Source: Rusavskia elegans (lineage: Eukaryota; Ascomycota; Lecanoromycetes; Teloschistales; Teloschistaceae). From it: a DNA stretch of 64,000 nucleotides. The DNA is taken from contig SAUG01000094.1 in the NCBI GenBank assembly GCA_011316305.1, positions 186,001-250,000 of the forward strand. Direction: 5' to 3'. Shown in pieces: positions 1 to 10,668 of the stretch. The translations under genes and the position numbers were made by a program. Within the stretch, counting starts at the first letter, position 1, and the number at the start of each line of letters is the position of its first letter. The notes under the pieces were generated by a model, which ran no database searches, was not told the DNA's origin, and worked only from the letters and a program-made list of their open reading frames with translations.

Positions 1-420
1 TACGTGATGGGACCTGAAACACTAGCGCGTATTTGCAGGCTGTCTCCTTGGCGTTTCAAATGGACTTCAACTCTCCTCAACTACTTCACATCCACCAACC
101 CTTTCACTCTCTTACTCTGGCAATCCGTCAGATCAGGTAGGTCTAGAAGCAATGAAGTGTCAAGGAGTCAGTGTCTGGTACATAGACCCCTCAGACACCA
201 ATACAATGAATTCCTCTCCGTTGATACCGTTTGATTTCCTTGTCTTCGTTCCCCAAAAGCTGGTCTTTTGCTCCACACAAAGAACTCTACAAAGCATTGT
301 CATCTACTGTGTTGTGCCTTCTTTTCTTCTACTCGAGCTGGCTCAACTTTCTGTTCCTTCCTTCCATTCCTCATAGATTCCATTTCCCACCAGACGAACC
401 CAAAATCATCGACCCGGAAA
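1..420. other. 5' flank, no gene recognised
   Basis: I see no supported gene here. The frame of the following membrane-protein gene is open back to about 268 but contains no ATG before 421, so this stretch is best read as its leader or promoter. Confidence 0.4.
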
Positions 421-1170
421 ATGGATTTCTCCCCCAATTCCCCTCCACCCATGCCCTTGGAGATGCAAAACGATCACCAAGATCCTCACTCTCCCGCCAC
501 CACGATCTCTCTACACAACATGAAAGCCCCCTTACATCCTCCAACCTTCGACCCACCCGGAACCACCATCTCCATGCCACCCAACACGGCCCTCCTCCTT
601 CCCCCTTCCCCTTCCATCACCCCTCCCCCCTCCACCCTCGTCACCCTGCACAACCGCAAAAAAGAAGACCCTACCGTCACCGAAAGCATCACAATCACAA
701 TCCACGAACGCGTCACGATCACCGAAAAAGAATTCCTCACCCGCACCGACACAGTCTACATCAACCAAACGGTCTTCATCCACGACACCGTCACGCACAC
801 CTCCACGAAACCAAACCTCACCATTCGTCCTAGCGCAAGTAGCATAACGGTAACTACCACCAATATGCTTACACCAACTGGAACCGGGAAGTGCAATCCC
901 TTTGCAGCAGCGGCACAGGGCTTTGACCGTCCTTCTACAATCACGCCCATCTCCTCCTCCAATGACAATAAACCCAATGGTCCCGTCATCGCGGGCGCGG
1001 TGCTGGGTAGTCTGCTCGGTTTGGCGCTCGTGATGGGGGCGGCGTGGCTCGGGGTTAGGAAATGGAGGGCTTGGAAGGCGAAGAGGAATGGGCATATGAA
1101 GGGGGTGGAGTTGCAGAGGAGGTGGGAGAGGGAGCAGGAGATGAGGGCGAGGGAGGGTGGGGATGTTTGA
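421..1170 (+). CDS. Hypothetical single-pass membrane protein, Ser/Thr/Pro-rich
   Basis: Single-exon gene for a protein of 249 residues. The ATG at 421 is the first in the frame. The N-terminal ~185 residues are rich in Pro, Thr and Ser (repeated TIT/TVT-like stretches such as SITITIHERVTITEK) and have no clear signal peptide. Residues about 187-212 form one hydrophobic, Gly/Ala/Leu-rich segment (start GPVIAGAVLGSLLGLALVMG), followed at once by a basic, charged tail of ~37 residues. This layout (S/T-rich outer part, one membrane helix near the C-terminus, short basic cytosolic tail) is common in small fungal cell-surface proteins of unknown function. I do not recognise a family. Being uninterrupted, it could also be an exon of a longer gene. 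Confidence 0.6.
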   Translation: MDFSPNSPPPMPLEMQNDHQDPHSPATTISLHNMKAPLHPPTFDPPGTTISMPPNTALLLPPSPSITPPPSTLVTLHNRKKEDPTVTESITITIHERVTITEKEFLTRTDTVYINQTVFIHDTVTHTSTKPNLTIRPSASSITVTTTNMLTPTGTGKCNPFAAAAQGFDRPSTITPISSSNDNKPNGPVIAGAVLGSLLGLALVMGAAWLGVRKWRAWKAKRNGHMKGVELQRRWEREQEMRAREGGDV

Positions 1171-2211
1171 GTTTGGGGGGAGGGCGGAGGGCGGAGGGGA
1201 AAGGGCGGAGGGGTGGTAAAGTAGGGAGTGGGATAGGAAAGGAAAAGAAAGGAAAGGAAAGGATCGGGATGTATAGTGAAATTATTGATAGATTGATGAG
1301 AAAAGGTAAGGGGTGTATGTATATCTACTTCAAATGTAACGAGTCAATGCCACTAACGAATGTACGATTATACTTCACGGAAGCCCTGGGCTTGGGGCTT
1401 TCTATCGCCGCCCTTTCGAAGGCGATTGGCATGCTTACTGTCTCTGAACCCGTATAGTTTCACTCCTGCATGGTCTCGTTGTATGCTCAGAGGTACTGAC
1501 TTAAAAGTCCGTCTACAAAATGCCACTTAGCTTGCGATTGTGACTGACTGTGATTATAGTTGAGTACATATGAAAAGAGGTCGCAGGTTCGCGGACATCT
1601 AATCTCTCTCTCGTCAATGTCAAATTCAGTCAATCACGAACAGACTGCAAGACATAGTCCTTCAGATTCTCTAAGTCGTTGTCCCTGTAGAACTCGGGAT
1701 GCCAACCTATCATCATCCCTATGGTACTTTCTTTCTCTGCGGGTATGACCGACATCAGCCAACTCAGCTAACATACACAACAGAACCGCCCTCTCTTTTA
1801 TGATGCCGGGATTGACCTGACCAAATGCTGCTAATGCTAATAGTGGATAAATAGCGGCAGTAATAATAATGATGATGATGATGCGTGAACGACAAGCCAG
1901 CTCCCCCGCCCAAGATCTTTGCAAATTCCCTCGCCAAAGATCCTGGCTTGTCCAATGCTGCCGAACATGAAGTGGATATCGAAAGATCATCGCGAGCCAG
2001 CAGCAAAGAAAGTGTGTATCATACATGGAAATGAAAGGAGTATCCTGGTGCCCGATGCTCGCTGCTTTCCTTTTGCTTTTCTCCTGACCGTAGATTTCCG
2101 AGGTGGTGGTGGGTTTTTTTCTGCAGAGGCGCTTTTCCTTTTTTTTGCGAGTACAAGACGATGCCAATTCCAAGCGATGATGCAGGGTTTCCAGCTCAGC
2201 GAATTCGATAA
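1171..2211. other. Intergenic, no gene supported
   Basis: The first ~90 bases are a purine-rich, G/A low-complexity stretch (repeated GGAAA units around 1236-1262). Near 1856-1885 there is a short TAA/TGA-type microsatellite (TAATAATAATGATGATGATG). The long reading frames here on the minus strand are extensions of shadows of the zinc-knuckle gene. Both neighbours (+ and -) end here, so it is a convergent 3' region. Confidence 0.5.
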
Positions 2212-3168
2212 TTAGTTGGGGCACATCGCCTGGACGTGTCCGGGTTGCTTGCATTTGTAGCAGACGCGCTCTGAAGTGGGCTCCGATGGGCAATCGCGAC
2301 TCAGATGGCCAACTTCGCCGCCTAGATGTCCGGTCAGCTTGGCCAGGCGACAGCAAAAGTAGAAAACCTACAGTTGTAACATTTCTGTCCCTGGGTGCAA
2401 TCACGAGACATGTGTCCGTATCCGCCGCAGGAGTAGCAGGTCTGCTGTGAGCGTCCAGCCCCGTAGCCACCGCCATATCCTGCGCCTCCACCGTATCCGC
2501 CACTCGCGTAGCCTCCAGGACCACCTTCGGCGCAGTTGCGAGCAATGTGGCCGACTTTTCCGCACTTGTAGCACTCCTGGCCGCCGCCTCCTCCTCCGCC
2601 GCCGGAATATCCGCCACCCATACCTCCGGACGGAGCTCCTCCAGCGGAAGTGGGACACTCGCGCGAGATATGGCCGACTTCACCGCAGCGATAACATGAT
2701 TTTTCCTTTTGAGGGGCGCTGCATTCACGGCTAACGTGACCTTCCTCGCCGCAGTTGTAGCAGGTTGGGGTGCCGCGCTTTGGGCAGTCACGAGCTTGAT
2801 GGGAGCTGTCGCCGCCTAAGTTCATGTCGTTAGTGAGTGAATTTTGAGTGGGCGAATTCCATCCAAATTGAAATGCTGACGCCGTTGCCGACTAATGTAC
2901 AGGTGTAATGGATGCATGATCTGGAAAGAAGAGGGTTGGCTTTCGAAAAGAACGGGGAACCTTGCTGTGGGATTCGTGATGAGGATAGAGCGGTGCTCTG
3001 TGAGAAATTTTGAACAAGAAAAAGGTAAGGTGGACTCGGCGATCCGAGTCCATGCAGCGATCCGCTGCCATATTTCGCGACTAATGACAGAACAATCCAA
3101 CCAGAAAAGAATACGGTCGAAGACTCACAATTGTAGCAGCCGCGTCCGCCTGGAGCTTGGTAATCCAT
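2212..3168 (-). CDS. CCHC zinc-knuckle nucleic-acid-binding protein (Gis2/CNBP family)
   Basis: Exons, in transcription order: 3168-3129, 2815-2372 and 2321-2212, with introns of 313 and 50 nt, both GT-AG and phase 1. The spliced protein has 197 residues. It carries seven CCHC knuckles of the CX2CX4HX4C type: [14 protein letters not shown], split by intron 1, then [70 protein letters not shown], split by intron 2, and [15 protein letters not shown] Gly/Tyr-rich, RGG-like linker separates knuckles 3-5. Seven knuckles and this size match yeast Gis2 and animal CNBP, which bind single-stranded nucleic acid and act on translation and stress granules. The long first intron right after 13 codons is typical of the fungal orthologues. 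Both introns interrupt a knuckle at the same AAT/TG position, which supports the junctions. Confidence 0.93.
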
Positions 3169-3693
3169 GTTGTAAGGTTCAATGGATCTAGAAATGATGG
3201 TAAGGATCAACTCCGAAAGAAGGTCGCGTTACGCTGGAAAGCGCGACGAGAGTACAGGTACTGACATTTTTCGGTTTGTTATGAGGAGTTGGCGTTCCTA
3301 TGCTTTCAAGATCTGTAGACGTAGTAATAGAATGTGAAGCAAGTTCGATGTCAGATTTAGGATTTGAAAGTTCCTGGTTTAATGTGCGGGAGGAAATTTG
3401 CGAGCGTGGGGAAGATCGGACGCCTCTGACGCTGACGCCTTGGCGCCATAGGTGCAGAATGTGGCTAGCTCGTGGACCCTTAAAATAAGGTATTGCTCCA
3501 TGTGCTTCGAGGCCGTCAGAAGCCAGTGAGCTGCCACCTCGCTGCCCATTCAACGGCCGTGCGTGCCTGGCTTGTGGGACCCTGCGAAACCGCTGCGGAA
3601 CCATGCTCCTGTCGTTGGTACGGAACGGTCAATGCGATTCAAGACAATAATTGGTGGAACACATGTCATTGATTGAGACTACGTGTTGGAGCT
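3169..3693. other. Intergenic / 5' region of the zinc-knuckle gene
   Basis: This lies upstream of the zinc-knuckle start and downstream of the F-box gene stop, both on the minus strand. A minus-strand frame of ~139 codons spans 3188-3604 but resembles no family and lies where a promoter or 5' UTR is expected, so I do not call it. Confidence 0.4.
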
Positions 3694-5406
3694 TCAGGCG
3701 AAATTGTACACGATCAAGGCCTGCGAACCCTGGCTCCTCTCACCCAGCAAAACAACCTGCTCTTCATCGAAAGATAACCAGCCCTTACTAGTCATCACGT
3801 CTTCTTGAGCTGCCGCTGCCGTAAAGGTCGAGGTCATCTTATGTTGCGCAGTTGGACCCGAAAAGAACTCCCGTTGCTCATCTAATGCCCGATTCTCCGG
3901 TCGAACCATGACACTAGCTTCAGTCCACACTGCTCGTCGTCTTGAAGAACTGGATGATAGCCCGGCTTCAAGCTCCCACACACGGAGGTCATTACCGCCT
4001 GCACTGACGGAAACCGCTTTTCCACGGTCTCCGACATGTGCACCCAAGACCGACGAGGTATGGCCACAGAGCGGTTTGCCTGGACCAATGAACAGTTCTC
4101 GAGCATTCGATGTCACCATGTACAGCGTCATAGTATTGTCCGAGTAAGCGGTAAGCAGGTATGGATGAGTATATGACAGAGATGTAGGTTTAGCCGATGG
4201 CGAGGTAAACCTGTCGGATGCTGTATCGGCCGAATGTGGGCTCGCGTTCGGACTCCAAGGCCCAGTGCGGTTCTCTGGCGCAGCGAGGGGCCTGAAGCCT
4301 TGACTAAAGGTTGTAGCAAGCCGGGATTCCAGTATCGTACCTTCGGTTGTCAGGCGAAGCTCCTGCAAGCCCACAGACCAGCCCGCAGTATAGACCGGCA
4401 TTGCGTAAGCGATTGATGTCGAAACGCCGGTGGACGAGCACCTGATGGCGAGCGACAGCGGCGGCCAGGCTGTATAGGACTTTAAGGAGGATAAAAGTCT
4501 CGGTTGATCGAGCTTCCCTTGATCAGAGGACTCGTCGTCAATTACCGGAAAACGATACAAAGATAGGAGTTGAGCCGCTGTCATGGTGAGAAGGTAGGGG
4601 AACGCAAATGCTATTGCACTGATGCTTCCGTTCGTGGAGGGTGCGTGCAAATACTGGCAGTTGAGGGATTGTTTCCGTCGGTCTAGAACATATAGCCCGA
4701 AGCTACCATCTATGAAACCGACTGATATGCGCAAATCATCTGTCGCCGTACTTGAGCTATCAATAGCCAGAGCTGAGGGGGCAGCGGATGACTGGGTACA
4801 CATGTCCCAAGCCATGGACGCAATACGGCTCTCACCACCACGAGTCGACCAGGCTCTAAGACCAGAACTGGAGTCTGCCGTGATGACAATCCCATCATGA
4901 AGCCGGACAAGTAGGGGCGGGATCGGTGGTCGTTTCGCGATTTCCGTCTCCGTCCTTTTGCAACTGCCCTTCGACCAGTTGTGCCTTAGCTTGTATTGTT
5001 GTTTCCAGTTGGTCGCACCGCCGCGCTTCACCAGGGGACTGTCCTCGAGCCATTTAGATAGTTTGGACGAGTAAAGAAGTGATTTGTTCAGGGCGTTTGC
5101 CGCTCGAATGCCCGGGAGTCGTGCAGCCCGAGGACGGACGAATCGGTCATAATAAGCGGACTTCCATATTTGCGAATCGCTGGCAAGGGTCCTCAGACGG
5201 CTCGAAAGTCTATAATGTTAGCGAGCTCTGCCGGAGAAACGGTCGAGTACATACTGTTCGCAGCGAGTTAAATCATGAACAGGTAGATAGGAGAGAAGGA
5301 CAAGCAGGAGTTCATCGCTCAGAGCAGAAAGTCTATCTCGAGGATCGCAACGCAGGCGCTTGTTAGAGCCTGCATTTTCCAGCTCTTCGCGATCTCTTTT
5401 GACCAT
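3694..5406 (-). CDS. F-box protein with C-terminal WD/beta-propeller region
   Basis: Two exons, 5406-5255 and 5209-3694, with a 45-nt GTATGT...TATAG intron (phase 2), give 555 residues. A basic N-terminus precedes an F-box at about residues 24-62 (LSALSDELLLVLLSYLPVHD, then LTRCEQ-LSSRLRTLASDSQIWKS across the intron). A following motif, YYDRFVRPRAARLPG...NWKQQYKLRHNW, is the linker often seen after fungal F-boxes. The rest looks like a degenerate beta-propeller: hydrophobic strands with SGLRAWST and a recognisable WD-like repeat near the end (GHTSSVLG...SAGGNDLRVWELE). By family it would be a substrate receptor of an SCF ubiquitin ligase; the substrate is unknown. It is divergent from the Sae2/CtIP gene with only 234 bp between the start codons. 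Confidence 0.85.
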
Positions 5407-5640
5407 CTTGTTTTCAAGCGAGCAAGAAAGAAGGACCAGATCATGTATCGAGCCGGTCTTGGCAGACTAGTGATTCGGCTTTATTTCGGAGCTAAGATGA
5501 CGTAGCCACGACGCCTCGACGCGTTCCATTCGAGCTCAACAGCGTCCGAGTAAAATTCATAGTCGACTCCAGGTATTGGAACCTGTTTCTGCTATAATGA
5601 CTCCCAGTAACGATTAGACCAGGTTGTTCTCCCTGGGCTA
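5407..5640. promoter_or_regulatory. Bidirectional promoter (F-box gene / Sae2-CtIP gene) with MCB and CRE-like sites
   Basis: These 234 bp separate two divergent start codons. They contain ACGCGT at 5519-5524, which is the MCB (MluI cell-cycle box) bound by MBF-type factors, and TGACGT at 5498-5503, a bZIP/CRE-like half-site. An MCB box upstream of an end-resection gene fits G1/S expression, but this is inferred from motifs alone. Confidence 0.45.
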
Positions 5641-8292
5641 ATGGAACAGATCAAGAAATGCAAGACTTTACTGCAAAGTGTAGCTTTGAGGGAGTTGAAT
5701 GCGGTCGAACATGCGATGAGGGAGGAATTGTCTCGTCGTACGATTGCCTCAACCGTTTAATTGAATATCTATGGAGCACTGATTTTCGCTCATCTCTCAG
5801 GTAACAAGGAACAGACATTGACAGTGGAAGGTTTCCGGGACAAGAATAAGGCCTTGGAGAGCACGAATCAGGTCTTGCAGGACGAGAATAGCGCCTTGCG
5901 GAAACATAATTTAGGCTTGGAGAATGATGTTGATTGCCTTCAGCAGAAGGTCGCACGAACAAGCAAATTGGAAACCGAGCTTCAGGAGCTTCGGGCGATT
6001 GTGGCATCCAAGACCGGGCCTTCTTCGAATGATTCTCCATCACCTACAAGGGTACCACAGAGACGAACTCAACGGCTCCTCCAAAATCCGGAAAAGCCAC
6101 CTGAAGAGCAAAAGCACGCCAATCTCAAGGATATCGAGCATTATCGTCAACAGTTCATTGAGTGCTCTAAAGAGCTAGATCGAGTCAAGAAAGCGCGGGC
6201 AATCTTGGAATCGAAGTGCAAGACATGGAAGGAAAAGTTTCATAACCTCGCTCTTCAACAAAATTGGCAAAAACCCCAAACAAACTACAGCGAAGATCCA
6301 ACTAGGCCCGGATCGGCTCCTGTCACACAGTCAAATCGAGGTTCCGACGTCCTCGCGTCGACAGCTTCAGAACTTGCCTCGAACGCCGGTCGCAGACCAG
6401 CAACTCCTCTGGATGTGGGCGAAAACTCCAAAGCTACTCCTGACACTCGCATAGATCAAGGTGATGCAGAAACCTCTGATGAATCTGACCACCTTGTGGC
6501 AGCAGAAGACCGTGCCGACGCCAATGGCCTTCCAAACAACAGTGAACTAAACACGAGCCATCCACAGATGAAGAAATCCCAATCCGAGGAACCAGTCTTC
6601 GTTCGTGAAGTTTCCGTCAATGTTGCTGCCAAACGCAAACGAGATAGGAGCCCTGTTAATGCTTCACGACGGCCAAATCTAATGAAAGAGGAAATCCTGT
6701 CTAGCAGCCCTATTGCCCACAATGCTCGACGCAGTACAGCAGCAGTGCAAGAAAGCATTGATCTCGATGAGATAAGTGGTGATATTTACACACCCCGAAA
6801 AGACCAAAGTAAACGACAGCAGATTTATTGCACAGGCTCGCTATCACCATTCATCCAGCGTATGTTGGATGCACGGCCACCAAAGAAGATCGGGTCCGAG
6901 AAACCCTGTAATCAAACGGAGGAATGCAATCTTGACTCGGCTTTCTCAGAAAATGAGAAGGACACAGTAGATGACGTAGCTGAAGTACGGGATGATGCGT
7001 ACTACAAGAGGCTAGGTGAAGAGCATGCAGCTCGATTACGGGATGCAGACAAATGGAATAGAGCTGAAAAGAGACGGGCCAAGCAGAGGCTCCACAATGA
7101 ACGCCAGCTTTCTAAACATAAAGATGTGAAAGAGGCAGAAATGTGGCATCCGTCTGCGGCCGTGCAAAAGAAAATGAACCATACGCATGTTCTACAGCCT
7201 GCAGACGTAAACGTAGTTCTGCCGAGGACTAACGACATCCCCTCGAACAAGAAGCGAAAGAGCAATCCTCGCAATGATCACGGTGCGCGGTACATCCAAC
7301 AGCTAGCTGAGGATGGTGGAAGCAGCCTGGATCCTGAGAACGCTCTTCTTGATAATGGACCCCAAGATCAAGTTACATCTTCGAAGAGATCCGGTGATGG
7401 GCTCACTTCTTTCGTAAATCTAGATGCAGAAGCTCGACAGCGACGACTCGATCAACTACTTACGAGACCGTCCCCTGAGAAACCCCTTCTCAATGCTAGG
7501 GATAGCAAGGCCCAAGTTGCCAATATACCGAGTACATTTGACCCTCGTCCGTTCGTTCCGAAACGGGTTGCAGACGCTGCAGCCCCGAAGACTCGGAATC
7601 TTGAGCGAGAAGATCGTTCAAATGCAAGAACTCCCAGAGATTCCGTGTCAATCGCAGCCAGGGCATTAAAGCCAGTCAACACCCCCAATTATCGTAGTCC
7701 ATTAGCAAGACCGAGCTCAAAGAAACCTACGAAAAGTCGTGAACCACCTCTACGCTCGCGGCCTCTATCCCAGCTCGCCCTTAACGACTTCAAGATCAAC
7801 CCCAATCACAATCAGGGCTATGACTACGCATTCAAGGAAGTCATCCGCAAGCAGGATCAGCGCAAATGCCTCCCCGGCTGCACTCGCCTGGATTGCTGTG
7901 GTGCGATCTTCCGCAAGATGGCAGAGACTATGGATAATCACTTTTTCCACACTTCGCGACTCATGGGTCCATCCCAAGAGTTCGACGAACAAGCTATGAT
8001 GGAAGACTACCTGGGCGATCAAGCTTATCGACTAAAAAGCATGTCGCCCGAACGAAAAGCAGAGACGTTGCTGCAGGCGAAGACTAAAGTCATGGCGGAT
8101 CATTATGGGAGACATCGTGAGGTGTACGCACGGGAGCCGAGTCCGGTAGGCTATTGGGATGTGGATATGCCAAACAGCCAGGAAGCCGCGGAGAATGGCA
8201 GGTTGGCGGAGATCCGGACCCGGCAGAAGGTAGAAGAGCGGTATAACGAGGCGGTGAAGGAGGATGGGCTTTGGAAGTTCCGAGATGAGTGA
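5641..8292 (+). CDS. DNA end-resection protein, Sae2/CtIP/Ctp1 family
   Basis: Exons 5641-5737 and 5801-8292, with a 63-nt intron (GTACGA...CTCAG, phase 1), give 862 residues. The start at 5641 is the first ATG after an in-frame stop. Residues ~1-110 are heptad-like (RNKEQTLTVEGFRDKNKALE...) and fit the N-terminal tetramerisation coiled coil. The middle is long, polar and probably disordered, with many SP/TP sites. The C-terminal ~170 residues carry the family signature: the KCLPGCTRLDCC cysteine cluster, the YGRHR basic motif and the P-x-G-[FY]-W-x-x-D motif (SPVGYWDVDMPNSQE). Family members activate the Mre11-Rad50 nuclease at double-strand breaks in the nucleus and are controlled by CDK phosphorylation. 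The length is close to that of CtIP and other filamentous-fungal orthologues, much longer than yeast Sae2. Confidence 0.92.
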
Positions 8293-9120
8293 TATTTCTG
8301 CTTTCATCATGCGATCCTCAATTTACTATCCCATGCACTGGTGGGGTCTTCGATATGGCTGGCAGTCGAGGTATCGGATGCCAACCCCACGAGTCGAAGA
8401 GAGAGTGAGCGCTACTGCCTTAGCCAGGGAGGTAGGCTGTGACAGCTTCTTGCATCATATCGCTGTTCAGCCCGTTGTTCCTGAATCCTTGGTTGTAACA
8501 TGGTCACTTGTACCCTGAACAGGCTCAATACCTTGATGCCCTTGCCATTATCTATCCTCTACACGCACATACACACCCATGCAAGGTTTTGCTTTGTATC
8601 TCTGTTCGACCTCACAACCCCAATCACAGATCTCTTTTCGCGACTAAACCACTGCCACAATCAAAACGATGAAGAATTCGATAAAATTACTTCAGCTCCC
8701 TCGCTATCTATCGTCTTTGCCGTGTGTCGTGCAGCAACCCGCGGCAACCAACACATCCATTTCTTATCCACCAACCAAATGGCAACCCTATGTAATAGAT
8801 AAGCAATTGCATTAATGCGAGGCATACGATACCCTAGGGAGCATGCAAGACGAGATGGAATCCAACCATGGAGAATGTGTCCGCGGGGGTTGAACCCTCC
8901 CCTGACTGCGAGTGACTATATTTCCCACATATATACATACATATGCAGCGAGCTCCCTAGGGTGCGCACTTAACAAAAGTCCTCCCATCGACATAGAATC
9001 GTTTCCTTCTCATTCATTTACATTACATCCCCATCATACCCGATTTATTGCATCCAATCCCCACGCACATCACGGCTACCTACCTACCCACCGCTTTCAA
9101 CCATCCTATCTATATACTAG
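8293..9120. other. Intergenic; holds a dispersed-repeat copy and a small inverted repeat
   Basis: No gene is supported. Forty bases after the Sae2/CtIP stop lies one copy of a repeat also present around 38.9 and 41.2 kb (listed separately). Perfect 12-bp inverted arms (ACCCTAGGGAGC at 8832-8843, complement at 8952-8963) flank ~108 bp. An upstream coding exon of the FNT transporter relic must lie in this stretch if it still exists, but I cannot find it. Confidence 0.5.
8332..8400 (+). repeat. Dispersed repeat, copy A
   Basis: The core TGGCTGGCAGTCGAGGTATC is shared with copies near 38.87 kb (+) and 41.2 kb (-). Similarity to the 41.2-kb copy runs from CATGC to about AGTCGAAG, roughly 68 bp, with scattered substitutions. 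The copy sits just behind the Sae2/CtIP stop codon. Confidence 0.7.
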
Positions 9121-10668
9121 CCTGAAATCGAAAATTTGTACGCCTTCACCCCCCAACAAACCACCGAGCTTGTCTCCCGAATCGGATGCAAAAAAGCCTC
9201 CATGCGATGGGATAAATTGGTCGCGAGTTCCTTCATGGCGGGTCCGCTGTTGGGGTTCGGGTATGTACTTTAGGCTTTTTTTTCCCCCACAAGCTTGGTT
9301 GGAGCATATCGATTATGTTGTATATTCTATTGACTGAGGTGAGCTGATCGAGACGTGTGTGTATAGCTGCGCGGTGATGCTCTCGACGTTGGCGGTACCG
9401 TGGTATCAAGAGAATGCGCCTGGCTTTGTAAGGACGATTGGGCCGATGGTTTTTCCGGTGGTTGGTTATGGTTATGGTTGGTGGGGCGGATTTGTTTATG
9501 AGGAATGTTATGGTATGTATTCGTGAGGTGGATGGCTGGATGTTCCTGTTTGGTGTTGTTGTGTTTGGTGAGTGTGTGTTGTGGCAACTAGTTCATGCTC
9601 ACGGCTTTCTTGCATCGGGGAGTTACGTTTGTGGATTTGGTGCTTAGTTAGGTTACTTCTGTAAGTTTATTATTATTTTGGCCGAGTTTCTTGCTTCTTA
9701 TTTCTTGGAAATGGGGTTGTATGTGAGTGTGGGATGGTGCTCATAAGATGTGAATGGGTACAACATTCTCTGCAAAGGAGCATATCCGAAGGGTGCCCGC
9801 CGTCTTTCTTGCACTATTAATGATCCACTCGAATTAGGAGAACAGAAAAACTGACCGATCAATACATTCTCCTCAGTTCCTAGCAAGCCTCGCCGGTATG
9901 CTCTTCTTCATGGCCCTTGTCACAGGACGTACGTGGACCAACTATCCAGGCCCTCCCATCCCTCCAGTTCCTGCAACGATATATCTCATTTGCATCCCTT
10001 CTCTCTAACAAGAAAGCGTCACACAGATGGGTCGTCTTCGAAACGGTCGTATACCGCACCGAAGTGCTCAACTTCGCCACAACCAAGTATCTAACGCCCA
10101 CATGGCATCAGATCTTCCTCCGCGCCATCGGCGCAAACCAGCTCGTGTGTTTTGCCGTCTTCATATCCATTTCGGCACGAGAGATTGCGAGTAAGATTCT
10201 CGCTATCTGGTAAATACACAACTCAGATACACAACGCACCACCGTATCGAAAAAAAGAAAGAGCGCCGTGACACACACACACACACACACCATGGATGCT
10301 TTCTGACATTGGCAAAAGCACAGGTGGGCCGACAATGACATTCGGTCTCGATCACGTCGTCGCGAATATGTTTTTCATACCGCGCTCGCTATTCTTCTAC
10401 CGCCGCCCGGACATCGGCGTCGGTCTGTATATTTGGAAATCACTTGGTCCCAGCCGCATTGGGAAATTTCGTCAGAAATGGCCTCTTCGTCGGTGCGATG
10501 TATTGGTATCTCTATCTTACAGGAACCAGCAGTGAAGACATCAAGTTCGATCTCGGGGGACTGGATACGGCGATGGAGGGTGCCGGAGGGCCTGGCATGC
10601 GTCGGAAACCGAGCCCGCCGGGTTCACAGAGTTCGGGAGATGGGAAAGGTGGCGAGGGAGAGGGATAA
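9121..10668 (+). pseudogene. Formate/nitrite transporter (FNT) family gene, disrupted
   Basis: Segments align in order with a fungal FNT-family channel: residues TPQQTTELVSRIGCKKASMR and FMAGPLLGFG (9121-9260); ENAPGFVRTIGPMVFPV, then LVMVMVGGADLFMRNVM in another frame (from 9367); MLTAFLHRGVTFVDLVLS (9592-9660); LASLAGMLFFMALVTG (from 9877); VYRTEVLNFATTK...REIASKILAIW (10027-10209); MTFGLDHVVANMFFIP, then in another frame NGLFVGAMYWYLYLTG (10324-10668). Splice sites GTATGT/ATAG, GTATGT/CTAG, GTAAGT/CTCAG and GTAAAT/CACAG sit between them. The frame breaks at ~9463, ~10324 and ~10446, and a TAG replaces a conserved Trp at 9649-9651. No initiating exon is evident. Either this is a decayed gene or several assembly errors coincide. 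The C-terminal tail is Gly/Ser/Pro-rich. Intact family members are membrane channels for formate, nitrite or related anions. Confidence 0.75.
10271..10290 (+). repeat. (AC)n microsatellite inside an FNT-relic intron
   Basis: A run of ten AC dinucleotides lies within the intron that separates the last two recognisable FNT segments. Confidence 0.8.

Noticed and set aside
532..1095. Minus-strand frame of 187 codons opposite the membrane protein
   Set aside because: Low-complexity Gly/Val/Arg composition expected from the complement of Pro/Thr-rich coding sequence.
1634..2791. Long minus-strand frame of 385 codons over the zinc-knuckle gene
   Set aside because: Shadow frame of the knuckle repeats; the CCHC frame is the coding one and explains the region with proper splice sites.
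3188..3604. Minus-strand frame of ~139 codons upstream of the zinc-knuckle gene
   Set aside because: No recognisable similarity or hydrophobic pattern; it lies where a promoter and 5' UTR are expected.
8880..8902. T-arm-like string around GGGGGTTGAACCCTCCCC
   Set aside because: The loop is not a canonical TTCRA loop and no D arm or anticodon arm can be drawn upstream.
9121..10668. RIP as the general cause of FNT decay
   Set aside because: One TGG-to-TAG change fits RIP, but the main lesions are indels and the region is not notably AT-rich.
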